From Clostridiales bacterium (GTDB lineage: Bacteria > Bacillota > Limnochordia > Darwinibacteriales > B1SED10-159): a stretch of 64,000 bases of DNA. The first letter of the stretch is position 1. Each line of letters starts with the position of its first letter. The position numbers and the translations under genes were made by a program. Location of the stretch: positions 1 to 64,000 of the forward strand of contig PWMW01000187.1 in NCBI GenBank assembly GCA_003559095.1, given 5' to 3'. Shown in pieces: positions 1-6,161 of this stretch. Below the pieces are notes generated by a model that was given only the letters and a program-made list of their open reading frames with translations, had not been told where the DNA came from and made no database searches.

Positions 1-120
1 GCAAAAGCCAAGGCAGGCAAAAGCCAAGGCAGGCAAAAGCCAAGGCAGGCAAAAGCCAAGGCAGGCAAAAGCCAAGGCAGGCAAAAGCCAAGGCAGGCAA
101 AAGCCAAGGCAGGCAAAAGC
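1..120. repeat. 16-bp tandem repeat array, about 7.5 copies
   Basis: Seven perfect copies of GCAAAAGCCAAGGCAG are followed by a half copy (GCAAAAGC). The array begins at the window edge, so its full length is unknown. Because 16 is not a multiple of 3, each strand reads the same 16-residue periodic peptide in all three frames, and no stop occurs on either strand. The plus strand would give a Lys/Gln/Gly/Ala/Arg-rich peptide and the minus strand a hydrophobic one. Nothing beyond the array supports a gene reading through it, so a non-coding VNTR or the end of a repetitive gene outside the window are both possible. Confidence 0.95.
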
Positions 121-549
121 ACACACGTTGAGCTCGTATCGACGCGACTCGTACTTGCTTCGTGCGGAATTTTTATTAGTTTACATAATATATATTATGC
201 GAAGTTATATGGCGGAGGCTGCACGAAACGTTGAACTTCCCAGTTCCGTGACTGGCGCCAGTGCAGTAATTCTGCCGCTATTGGTGGTTATCTGTAAGGA
301 CCCATCGCAGTGGCGGTCATCTTGGTTTCGTGCATATGGCCCGCCTGTGACCCGACAAACTACCGCCGAGGCTGTTGCGCCAGATGCACTCTCCACCAAT
401 CCAGCGGTGCTGCCCTGGCAACGAAGGCTGCGCTTGTGACGGATATAGACAGCATTTGCATCCCACAGCTGCACCATAACAGCGTTTGTGGATGGCATAC
501 CGCAGAACGCTGTCGTTCAACTTGCACAGCCTGCAACCGGCCTTTGGAC
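121..549. other. Gene-free region with an AT-rich palindrome
   Basis: No convincing gene was found here. The open frames on both strands overlap each other, lack good ribosome sites and have protein compositions unlike real proteins. The one distinct element is the perfect palindrome CATAATATATATTATG at about 184-199 in an AT-rich patch (about 170-205) within otherwise GC-richer sequence. It could belong to a promoter or a protein-binding site, but no paired -35 box is obvious. Confidence 0.5.
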
Positions 550-604
550 AAAAACTATAGCCTGAAGGCATCAGTTCCCGTGCAACTGCTGCCTTCAGGC
601 TATA
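550..604 (-). terminator. Rho-independent terminator of the yneA-like gene
   Basis: A perfect 15-bp inverted repeat (TATAGCCTGAAGGCA at 556-570 and its complement at 590-604) encloses a 19-nt loop that holds an inner 5-bp stem (CAGTT/AACTG). On the minus strand the stem is followed by a five-U run. It lies about 60 nt past the stop of the yneA-like gene. Confidence 0.8.
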
Positions 605-666
605 CTAAGTTGTGCCAGAACGTCCCGAAACTCTTTGCTGCCAACCTTTGCTCTGCCAACGCTGCG

Positions 667-957
667 TCAGTTGGCCGTCACTGGCACCATCAGACGCTGT
701 CCCGGATATACCATGGCTTCCTGGAGTTCGTTCATTTCGCGAATCACAGCCACTACTGTTCGGGGATCCTCGGCGGGACTGAAATTCCGGGCAATGATCC
801 ATAAGCTATCTCCAGGCTGGACCACGATTTCTTGATACACAGTATCCCATGCTGTTGCCGATGATTCGGACAGATAGGCTCCCAAAACGACCATACCACT
901 GACGAATACGATGAGCACTGCTAAAGCTGCGACCTGTTGAATGGTTTTTTGTAACAT
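667..957 (-). CDS. yneA: YneA-like LysM cell-division suppressor
   Basis: A 96-residue protein with an N-terminal membrane segment (about residues 5-28) and a LysM domain (about 45-93, with VQPGDSLWIIAR and PGQRLMVPV). YneA is the SOS-induced septation inhibitor of Bacillus. Like this gene it is small, has an N-terminal membrane segment and LysM domain, and is divergent from lexA. ATG at 957 is preceded by the strong ribosome site GGGGGAAGG; a longer frame to 993 has none. A consensus promoter overlapped by a LexA-box-like site precedes the gene and a terminator follows it. The SOS role is inferred from domain and position; other LysM exoproteins look similar. Confidence 0.8.
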   Translation of the reverse strand: MLQKTIQQVAALAVLIVFVSGMVVLGAYLSESSATAWDTVYQEIVVQPGDSLWIIARNFSPAEDPRTVVAVIREMNELQEAMVYPGQRLMVPVTAN

Positions 958-987
958 GATCCTTCCCCCTTGTCTATCCTGTAGAAC

Positions 988-999
988 GTACACATGTTC
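988..999. promoter_or_regulatory. LexA box-like site 1
   Basis: GTACACATGTTC matches the Gram-positive SOS box core GAAC-N4-GTTC at all but one half-site base. It lies between the yneA promoter -10 and its start codon, so LexA bound here would block the yneA transcript. Confidence 0.55.
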
Positions 1000-1014
1000 T
1001 GTCTGTGTGTCTTC

Positions 1015-1043
1015 ATTATAGGATAGAACATACGTTTTGTCAA
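1015..1043 (-). promoter_or_regulatory. yneA promoter, consensus sigma-A type
   Basis: On the minus strand, TTGACA (1038-1043) and TATAAT (1015-1020) are separated by 17 bp, a perfect vegetative consensus. A LexA-box-like site (1026-1037) fills most of the spacer, so repression by steric block is expected. Confidence 0.85.
1026..1037. promoter_or_regulatory. LexA box-like site 2
   Basis: GAACATACGTTT fits GAAC-N4-GTTC with one mismatch. It sits between the -35 and -10 of the yneA promoter. Confidence 0.75.
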
Positions 1044-1051
1044 CAAAAAGT

Positions 1052-1064
1052 CGAACATATGTTT
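1052..1064. promoter_or_regulatory. LexA box-like site 3
   Basis: CGAACATATGTTT is the best SOS box match in the window, apart from the final base of the right half-site. It lies between the two divergent promoters, about 30 bp upstream of the lexA -35 and just upstream of the yneA -35. Confidence 0.8.
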
Positions 1065-1084
1065 AGATCTTTTTCTTAACAAAA

Positions 1085-1098
1085 CGAACGAAGGTTTG
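1085..1098. promoter_or_regulatory. LexA box-like site 4, overlapping the lexA -35
   Basis: CGAACGAAGGTTTG fits CGAAC-N4-GTTYG. Its right half-site overlaps the lexA -35 hexamer (1096-1101), the expected position for autorepression. Confidence 0.75.
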
Positions 1099-1124
1099 AT
1101 TTTCCATGGATCCCATGGTATAAT
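1096..1124 (+). promoter_or_regulatory. lexA promoter
   Basis: TTGATT (1096-1101) and TATAAT (1119-1124) are 17 bp apart. The spacer holds the inverted repeat CCATGG-ATC-CCATGG. The start codon of lexA follows about 36 bp after the -10. Confidence 0.85.
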
Positions 1125-1145
1125 AATGGCAGCAAAACACAACCG

Positions 1146-1151
1146 AGGAGG
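1146..1151 (+). promoter_or_regulatory. lexA ribosome binding site (decides start)
   Basis: AGGAGG lies 8 nt before GTG at 1160 but only 2 nt before the in-frame TTG at 1154. GTG at 1160 is therefore the likely start. Confidence 0.8.
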
Positions 1152-1159
1152 CGTTGTCT

Positions 1160-1771
1160 GTGAAACCTCTCAGCAAACGTCAAGGTCAGATTCTGCAGTT
1201 CATTCAAGAGGAAGTCCAAGCGAAAGGCTACCCCCCTTCGGTTCGCGAAATTGGTGAAGCCGTGGGTTTGATGTCCAGCTCCACGGTGCACTCGCACCTC
1301 CGCAAACTGGAGGATGAAGGTTATATACGGCGTGACCCTACGAAGCCACGGGCCATCGAACTCCTCGGAGCCGAAAACCAAGTATTGAAGTCCATCCGCA
1401 ATGTCCCCATCGTTGGTTCTGTCACGGCAGGCGAACCGATTTTGGCTGTGGAGAATATCGAGGATTACTTCCCCATTCCCCGTGATTTCACGGACTCGGA
1501 GACTGTTTTTATGTTGAAGATCAAAGGCGACAGCATGATTGATGCCGGCATCTTTGACGGAGATCAGGTACTGGTGGAGCAGCGCAACACGGCCAAAGAT
1601 GGAGAAATCGTCGTGGCGATGGTCAATGGTGATGAAGCCACGGTGAAACGCTTTTACCGGGAGACGGACTATATACGTCTGCAGCCCGCGAATGCGGCTA
1701 TGGATCCAATTTTGGCTACTGATGTCATGATTCTTGGCAAAGTTATTGGTGTGTTTCGGCGGTTGCATTAA
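1160..1771 (+). CDS. lexA: LexA SOS repressor
   Basis: LexA represses DNA-damage genes and is inactivated by RecA-stimulated self-cleavage. The 203-residue protein has the family's usual length. It has an N-terminal winged helix-turn-helix (about residues 6-65, with [13 protein letters not shown]) and a C-terminal S24 peptidase domain. Visible are the cleavage site Ala90-Gly91 (VTAGEP), nucleophile Ser125 (KGDSMIDAG) and general base Lys163 (EATVKRFY). It is the only plus-strand gene of the window and is divergent from a LysM gene, as in Bacillus. The promoter overlaps a LexA-box-like site, so autoregulation is expected. Confidence 0.98.
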   Translation: MKPLSKRQGQILQFIQEEVQAKGYPPSVREIGEAVGLMSSSTVHSHLRKLEDEGYIRRDPTKPRAIELLGAENQVLKSIRNVPIVGSVTAGEPILAVENIEDYFPIPRDFTDSETVFMLKIKGDSMIDAGIFDGDQVLVEQRNTAKDGEIVVAMVNGDEATVKRFYRETDYIRLQPANAAMDPILATDVMILGKVIGVFRRLH

Positions 1772-1895
1772 ACAGCGCCCCGTGCTGCAGCACTGAACTA
1801 CTATGATTAGGCCAATGGTTCCTCGGTGTTTGCAAGCATGGCAGAATGCCATGCCTGATGCCACTGGAGCTCCTAATGAGACACAGTGAGACGCG

Positions 1896-1929
1896 AAAAA
1901 GACCACTGCATCGGCAGTGGTCTTTTTTT
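1896..1929. terminator. Bidirectional rho-independent terminator
   Basis: A 9-bp perfect stem (GACCACTGC at 1901-1909 and its complement at 1914-1922) with a 4-nt loop is followed by seven T on the plus strand and preceded by five A. It can end lexA on one strand and the converging 114-residue gene on the other. Confidence 0.92.
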
Positions 1930-2033
1930 GCTTTATGGACGGGATTGACTCCAGTGTCACCATGGTCATCGCCGGCTCGCTCGCCGCAGACCAAAACGCA
2001 GCTTTTCCTCTGCGGTTGCCACTTTGGAAATGG

Positions 2034-2378
2034 CTACTCCGAACGCAGCTGTTCATACTCCTGAACGGTTACCAGGGAGCCGCCTTTGATATCACTGTGC
2101 AAAACTTCATGACGCTTATCAAACTCGATCCGGGTATCCATGCGGTTAAAACATTGATTGCCCATGACAAGCTTCTGGACAAAGAACTCATAGCCAGGTT
2201 CTTCGCTGCGCGCCATTTCGTCGGTTTTGCGGAGGCGCAGCGGGATCACTTCGCCACACCGATCACAGCGAATATACACATAAAGACCTTGGCCATCATG
2301 ACGGGTATAACCGCCAACGGCCTTGGGGCCCTGGCCGGAACCGGAAAACAACTCTTTTATCTTCTCAAAGATTCCCAT
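2034..2378 (-). CDS. Conserved-looking 114-residue protein of unknown function
   Basis: I do not recognise this family. The protein is soluble and has no signal peptide. It has a basic, Gly-rich N-terminal stretch (about residues 10-30), one CxxC pair (IRCDRCGEVIPLRLRKT, near residues 38-41) and a further Cys in GNQCF. A metal-binding knuckle shared between two chains, or an incomplete zinc ribbon, is possible but unproven. ATG at 2378 has GGAGG 8 nt upstream. The gene is last in its cluster and converges on lexA through a shared terminator. Confidence 0.8.
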   Translation of the reverse strand: MGIFEKIKELFSGSGQGPKAVGGYTRHDGQGLYVYIRCDRCGEVIPLRLRKTDEMARSEEPGYEFFVQKLVMGNQCFNRMDTRIEFDKRHEVLHSDIKGGSLVTVQEYEQLRSE

Positions 2379-2453
2379 GCGGATCCTCCAATAGCTTCCC
2401 TAATAGGCGCATATCGAGGGCGTTTCCGAGCCCTCGCATGCAGACGGCATATC

Positions 2454-2852
2454 TCAGGCTCGGCTTGTTACAGCAGTCAAATACTCTTCCACAGGTTCCC
2501 CCAAAGAGTCTTCCAGTTTCCTGCGGCGCAGCTCTTCTAGTTCCGCGCGGCGGAGCTCTTCTTTGGCCAAAGCGAGAAACATTGCCAGCGCTTGCCGGTG
2601 CCCGTGCAGCTGCGCTTTGCCATCACCTGCCGGAGGTAGGCTATCACTCTGTTCTTGGGCGCGACGAACCACTGCCTGGATAGAGTTCTGGCGCAGAGCA
2701 ATACGGAGATCGCGATAGGTTTCCATCCGGTCGAGGGCCTGTTGGTGCCAATATATTGGATCGATGGACGCTGAAGCACGGAGCAGATCTTGTTGGGCCA
2801 ATTGTTCTAGAACATACAAGCCGTAGCTGAGCTGGCGATTCCTGCCGTACAT
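2454..2852 (-). CDS. 132-residue helical protein of unknown function
   Basis: I do not recognise this protein. It is predicted to be almost wholly helical, with charged amphipathic stretches: many Gln, Arg and Ala residues between about 10 and 65, and an Arg/Glu/Leu-rich segment (KEELRRAELEELRRRKLED) near 97-115. No membrane segment or signal peptide is visible. ATG at 2852 has GAGGAGG about 9 nt upstream. It lies 75 nt before the next unknown gene, so the pair is probably co-transcribed after the terminator that ends the ypmA-like gene. Confidence 0.75.
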   Translation of the reverse strand: MYGRNRQLSYGLYVLEQLAQQDLLRASASIDPIYWHQQALDRMETYRDLRIALRQNSIQAVVRRAQEQSDSLPPAGDGKAQLHGHRQALAMFLALAKEELRRAELEELRRRKLEDSLGEPVEEYLTAVTSRA

Positions 2853-2955
2853 GCGCCCGTCCTCCTCATTGATGATTCCAATATACTTATTCGCCGGTTG
2901 TTAAGAAAAACCTGCAATGAATCATACTCAACTCAAGGGAAAGTCTGACTAAGGC

Positions 2956-2979
2956 AAAAAAAACGCAGCCTGGCTGCGT
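2956..2979 (-). terminator. Rho-independent terminator after the ypmA-like gene
   Basis: A 7-bp stem (ACGCAGC/GCTGCGT, 2963-2979) with a 3-nt loop is followed on the minus strand by eight U. It starts directly after the stop codon at 2980. Confidence 0.92.
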
Positions 2980-3180
2980 CTAGTCGCTCTCGCGACTGAT
3001 GACTTCATAAATTTTTAACGATAGCCTTTCCTCTTGTTTCGTGAGGCCAAAAATTAGTCCACGGTCTTTCAATGATTGGTTCAGGAACGTAACCAAACGA
3101 TAGTATTCTCCATCCAGATCGAAATTGTCTTGAGCCAATACCACAATATCCTTCTCTTCATACTCCTGGGGCTGGTTCAC
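2980..3180 (-). CDS. YpmA-like small protein (DUF4264 family)
   Basis: A 66-residue soluble protein with a central YYRLVTFLNQSLKDRGLIFG and a C-terminal LSLKIYEV strand. This pattern resembles Bacillus YpmA/DUF4264 proteins of about 55-65 residues, whose function is unknown; the match is from memory. The start is GTG at 3180, which has GAGGAGG 7 nt upstream. A longer frame to 3219 begins with TTG, has no ribosome site and would overlap surE. The gene follows surE by 28 nt and ends at a strong terminator, so it closes the operon that contains surE and perhaps mgtC. Confidence 0.75.
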   Translation of the reverse strand: MNQPQEYEEKDIVVLAQDNFDLDGEYYRLVTFLNQSLKDRGLIFGLTKQEERLSLKIYEVISRESD

Positions 3181-3208
3181 ACGAATCCTCCTCGATTGTA
3201 TTGTGCTC

Positions 3209-3958
3209 CTAATCCTCAATCTTCCGCAGCTGGCGCAGCAGGTTGTAGTTCGTCAGGTCGGGCTGCAGCGGTGTTATGGAAACACAGCCATCGGCAATGG
3301 CTGTCAGGTCTACCTCAGGGTCGGCGGACGCAGGAACCGGGGTGCCACCTAGCCAATAATAAGGTATCCCCCTGGGATCTTTGCGCTGCTCAAAGATGTT
3401 GTTATAGATTCTGGTTCCTTGACGTGTGAAGCGGATCTTTGGCAGCTCGGAGCCGGCTGTTAGCGGCACATTGATGTTATAGAGCGCTCCTGTTTTTAAC
3501 GGCAGGATGTCTTTTTCTAGAATATCCCGCATTACTGCTGCCGCTAACTCGTAGCCCGCCGTGTCATGTCCACACAAGGAAACGGCAATGGCGGGTAGAC
3601 CCAAGAGCAGTCCTTCAAGCGCTGCCGATACCGTCCCGGAATAGAGAACGTCAGTGCCCAAGTTGGCACCGCGGTTAATGCCGGAGAAAACCACATCCGG
3701 CCGCCACTCAAGGCCCTGAACAGCCAATTTGACACAGTCTGCCGGTGTTCCACTGGCCATAAAACTGTTCTTCATGCCTGGAAGCAGCGGCTGCTCCTTA
3801 ATCCGCAGTGGTTGATGAACGGTAATTCCGTGTCCAACAGCGCTGCGCTCACGGTCAGGCGCTGCCACCATTACTTCACCGAAGTCCTGGAGCACTTCGG
3901 CTAAGGTTTTGAGACCGGGAGCGTGAAATCCATCATCATTTGACAATAGCACCTTCAA
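3209..3958 (-). CDS. surE: 5'/3'-nucleotidase SurE
   Basis: SurE is a metal-dependent phosphatase acting on nucleoside monophosphates and exopolyphosphate. TTG at 3958 gives a 249-residue protein with the canonical beginning MKVLLSNDDG, and AAGGAAGG lies 9 nt upstream; the frame stays open to 4069 but without family similarity. Metal ligands Asp8, Asp9 and Ser39 (PDRERSAVGHG) are present, as are GTPADCV and SGINRGANLG, which carries the metal-binding Asn. Length and motifs are complete. It lies 34 nt after mgtC and 28 nt before the ypmA-like gene. In Bacillota it is a housekeeping gene without a clear pathway partner. Confidence 0.97.
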   Translation of the reverse strand: MKVLLSNDDGFHAPGLKTLAEVLQDFGEVMVAAPDRERSAVGHGITVHQPLRIKEQPLLPGMKNSFMASGTPADCVKLAVQGLEWRPDVVFSGINRGANLGTDVLYSGTVSAALEGLLLGLPAIAVSLCGHDTAGYELAAAVMRDILEKDILPLKTGALYNINVPLTAGSELPKIRFTRQGTRIYNNIFEQRKDPRGIPYYWLGGTPVPASADPEVDLTAIADGCVSITPLQPDLTNYNLLRQLRKIED

Positions 3959-3992
3959 CGTCTGCACCCTTCCTTCGAACGACAATATCCCG

Positions 3993-4661
3993 TTATTTGA
4001 AACTGGCTCGATTGATTCCAGAGGTCGACACCAGTTCATCCAAGATCTGAACACGATTGGCTTTGGCATGGAGCTCTACAGCCATCTCCACAGCTGCTTC
4101 GCCCTCGGTCTCCGAATACAAAACAACATTATGGACATTCACATCGTGCTTAGCCATAATGGAAAACACTTTAGCCAACTGCCCAGGACTATCCTGGGTC
4201 TGCACCCGCAGTAGCTCCTGTTTGCTGGTGAGATACGTCCATTCCACACGGTTCAGCAAGATCAGTGTGGCGACCACGAGCAGTGTAGCCATGAAAGCGG
4301 GAAAATAAAACCCGGCTCCGATAGTCAGTCCAATGCCCGCCACGGTCCAGAGACTGGCTGCCGTGGTCAAACCACGAATGTTGGCCCCTTCCCGCATGAT
4401 GGTCCCGGCTCCCAGGAAGCCAATGCCACTGATGACCTGGGCGGCAATGCGCCCCGGATCATATCCCCCCGGGCGCCCCGTATCAAGCTCCTGGAACGCA
4501 TAGGCACTAACGAGCATCACCAGTGCTGAACCTACACAAACGAGAATATGGGTTCGAAAACCGGCGGGTCGCCCATGGCTTTCACGCTCGAGTCCGATGA
4601 GACCACCTAATACCAGTGCCAATACAAGACGGATGGTAATTTCCGTGTTGGATATGTCCAA
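3993..4661 (-). CDS. MgtC/SapB family membrane protein
   Basis: A 222-residue inner-membrane protein with about four or five transmembrane helices (residues 1-150), the MgtC signatures GGLIGLERESHGRPAG and GIGFLGAGTI, and a C-terminal soluble ACT-like domain (about 155-222, with DSPGQLAKVFSIMAKHD). MgtC proteins act in magnesium homeostasis or virulence in some bacteria, but most Bacillota members are uncharacterised. TTG at 4661 is chosen because AAAGGAGGT lies 6 nt upstream; the longer frame to 4700 includes that ribosome site inside the coding sequence. It follows sigH after 214 nt of mostly featureless DNA and precedes surE. Confidence 0.9.
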   Translation of the reverse strand: MDISNTEITIRLVLALVLGGLIGLERESHGRPAGFRTHILVCVGSALVMLVSAYAFQELDTGRPGGYDPGRIAAQVISGIGFLGAGTIMREGANIRGLTTAASLWTVAGIGLTIGAGFYFPAFMATLLVVATLILLNRVEWTYLTSKQELLRVQTQDSPGQLAKVFSIMAKHDVNVHNVVLYSETEGEAAVEMAVELHAKANRVQILDELVSTSGINRASFK

Positions 4662-4875
4662 GCCAAGACCTCCTTTCCCAGCGTTTGCCAAGTTTGGCAC
4701 AGATTGTGGGGACCTGTGTGGCCGGCTGCTCGGTGGCTTTTGCCGCGTTCACTGGAGGCGATGATACCCGGAAGGCACCATGTGACACAGCAGCGCCGCA
4801 GGGTGCGGCAGCATATTTATTGCCCCTCTGCGGCATGAAATTTGCTATTTGGCGAGCGTCGACGTCTCCATCTTC

Positions 4876-5487
4876 CTACATGCGCTTTTCGATCTTTCCC
4901 TTGATACGGCACAAAGCGTTGTCAATGGATTTGGTATGGGTATCCAGCGCCTCAGCGATTTCTTTGTAGGAATAGCCAGTGATGTAAAGCTGAAAAACCT
5001 GATACTCAAAATCCGACAGTAGTTCACGAATACGCTGTTTTGTGTGATGCAGACGTTCCCGGTTGATGGTCAACGTTTCGGGATCTTCGGCCGAATTATC
5101 GGATAGCATTTCCAGCAGGGTCCGGTCACCCTCGTAATCATAGACTGGCTTGTGTAAAGACGTGTACGAGTTCAAAGGGATATGTTTTTGCCGGGTCGTT
5201 CCTTTGATGGCTGAGATCACATTACGAACAATGCACAACTTTGCGAACGACCAAAAGGATGAAGAGCCTCCGGAGTAGTCGCGAATGGCCTTGAAAAGGC
5301 CAATCATGCCTTCTTGAAGGACATCATCAGCTTCTCCACCCTGCAAAAAGTATGAACGTGTCCACACATAGACCATCTTCTGATACTTATGCAACAGGTA
5401 TTCTTCGGCTTGCGGGTCACCCTGCTGTGCTAACGACACCAGTTCTTCGTCAGCCAAGCATTGAAACCGTTTGGCAGGAGATTCCAT
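4876..5487 (-). CDS. sigH: RNA polymerase sigma factor SigH (Spo0H)
   Basis: Sigma-H directs early sporulation, competence and transition-phase genes in Bacilli and Clostridia. The 203-residue protein has region 2 (about 25-105, with DDVLQEGMIGLFKAIRDY and TRQKHIPLNSY, nearly as in Bacillus SigH) and region 4 with a helix-turn-helix (about 150-200, GYSYKEIAEALDTHTKSID). ATG at 5487 has GGAAGGAGGA about 9 nt upstream; an upstream in-frame ATG at 5511 would place that site inside the gene. In Bacillus sigH lies near rRNA-methyltransferase genes; here it sits between speH and mgtC. Its presence suggests a spore former or recent descendant, but no sporulation gene is in the window. Confidence 0.95.
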   Translation of the reverse strand: MESPAKRFQCLADEELVSLAQQGDPQAEEYLLHKYQKMVYVWTRSYFLQGGEADDVLQEGMIGLFKAIRDYSGGSSSFWSFAKLCIVRNVISAIKGTTRQKHIPLNSYTSLHKPVYDYEGDRTLLEMLSDNSAEDPETLTINRERLHHTKQRIRELLSDFEYQVFQLYITGYSYKEIAEALDTHTKSIDNALCRIKGKIEKRM

Positions 5488-5574
5488 ACATACGTGTCCT
5501 CCTTCCGGCATACATGTCCGTATTCATTATGAATTCGACACGTTTTTGTTAGTTCCTTCCGAAAAGAGTAGTTT

Positions 5575-5613
5575 AAAAGCCCTATGTCCATCCTTTTCGA
5601 TGGAGATAGGGCT
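5575..5613 (-). terminator. Rho-independent terminator after speH
   Basis: A stem of about 15 bp with one mismatch (AGCCCTATGTCCATCC pairing with GGATGGAGATAGGGCT-like sequence at 5599-5613) is followed by four U on the minus strand. It lies about 55 nt past the speH stop. Confidence 0.75.
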
Positions 5614-5667
5614 AGTGATTGCGATCACAGTCGGGTATCATACAGTGAAAAATTCCCTCCTCGTTGT

Positions 5668-6045
5668 TTAGGAAATTTTTACCGATACCTCGTGCTGGAA
5701 GACACCACGCTTGACTTCCGTGGTGGTGGCATTTTGTGCCATGAATTTGTCTGTCAAGTAGTTGCAGGCATCCCAGGGATCTACGCTATCACCACAGGTA
5801 AAGACATCAATGGCAGCATATCCCAGCTCCGGCCAAGTATGGATGGCCAAATGCGACTCGGAGATGACGACGACACCACTGACTCCCTGAGGACTAAATT
5901 GATGAAATGCCACTTCCCGCACCTCAGCACCGGTCTCCAGTGCAGCTTCCACCATAATGCGTTCGACCATCGTACGGTCGTTCAACACCCCAGGGTCACA
6001 CCCATATGCTTCGCATAAGATATGACGTCCCAAAGCATTCTTCAT
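5668..6045 (-). CDS. speH: S-adenosylmethionine decarboxylase proenzyme SpeH
   Basis: SpeH decarboxylates AdoMet to supply aminopropyl groups for spermidine. The 125-residue protein is a complete class 1B proenzyme: it should cleave between Glu63 and Ser64 ([14 protein letters not shown]), so that Ser64 becomes the pyruvoyl cofactor. His69 and Cys84 match the residues known to assist in the Thermotoga enzyme. The start at 6045 places AAGGGGG about 12 nt upstream; ATG at 6066 is also possible but has no ribosome site. No spermidine synthase gene is adjacent. A near-consensus promoter with a palindrome over its -35 precedes the gene, and a terminator follows it, so it is probably monocistronic. 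Confidence 0.96.
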   Translation of the reverse strand: MKNALGRHILCEAYGCDPGVLNDRTMVERIMVEAALETGAEVREVAFHQFSPQGVSGVVVISESHLAIHTWPELGYAAIDVFTCGDSVDPWDACNYLTDKFMAQNATTTEVKRGVFQHEVSVKIS

Positions 6046-6096
6046 TCCATTCGTTGCCCCCTTCATAGTCCGGTTTAGAAACAGGAACCAACTTGA

Positions 6097-6124
6097 ATTC
6101 TAGCAGATTTCCCTTGAATGTCAA
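6097..6124 (-). promoter_or_regulatory. speH promoter
   Basis: On the minus strand TTGACA (6119-6124) and an extended -10, TGC-TAGAAT (6097-6102), are 16 bp apart. The transcript would start about 35-45 nt before the speH start codon. Confidence 0.8.
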
Positions 6125-6127
6125 GGG
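6111..6127. promoter_or_regulatory. Palindrome over the speH -35, possible operator
   Basis: CCCTTGA-ATG-TCAAGGG is a perfect 7-bp inverted repeat with a 3-nt centre that covers the -35 of the speH promoter. A dimeric regulator binding here would block polymerase. It has no U-run on either strand, so it does not look like a terminator. Confidence 0.45.
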
Positions 6128-6161
6128 TAATTTATTGACAATAACGGCTGGCAGCCCCCCT

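Noticed and set aside
1..120. CRISPR array
   Set aside because: The 16-bp units follow one another without spacers, and no cas gene is near.
128..804. Plus-strand open frames across 128-804
   Set aside because: They lack ribosome sites, have atypical composition and run antisense through the yneA-like gene and its terminator.
1076..2056. Long minus-strand frame opposite lexA (326 codons)
   Set aside because: It is antisense to the clearly real lexA gene, crosses its promoter and terminator, and resembles no protein family.
1917..2540. Plus-strand 207-codon frame
   Set aside because: It overlaps two minus-strand genes with good ribosome sites and crosses a terminator; no family similarity.
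4662..4875. Riboswitch (M-box) before mgtC
   Set aside because: Only one short GC-rich hairpin (near 4795-4809) was found; the conserved M-box helices are not visible.
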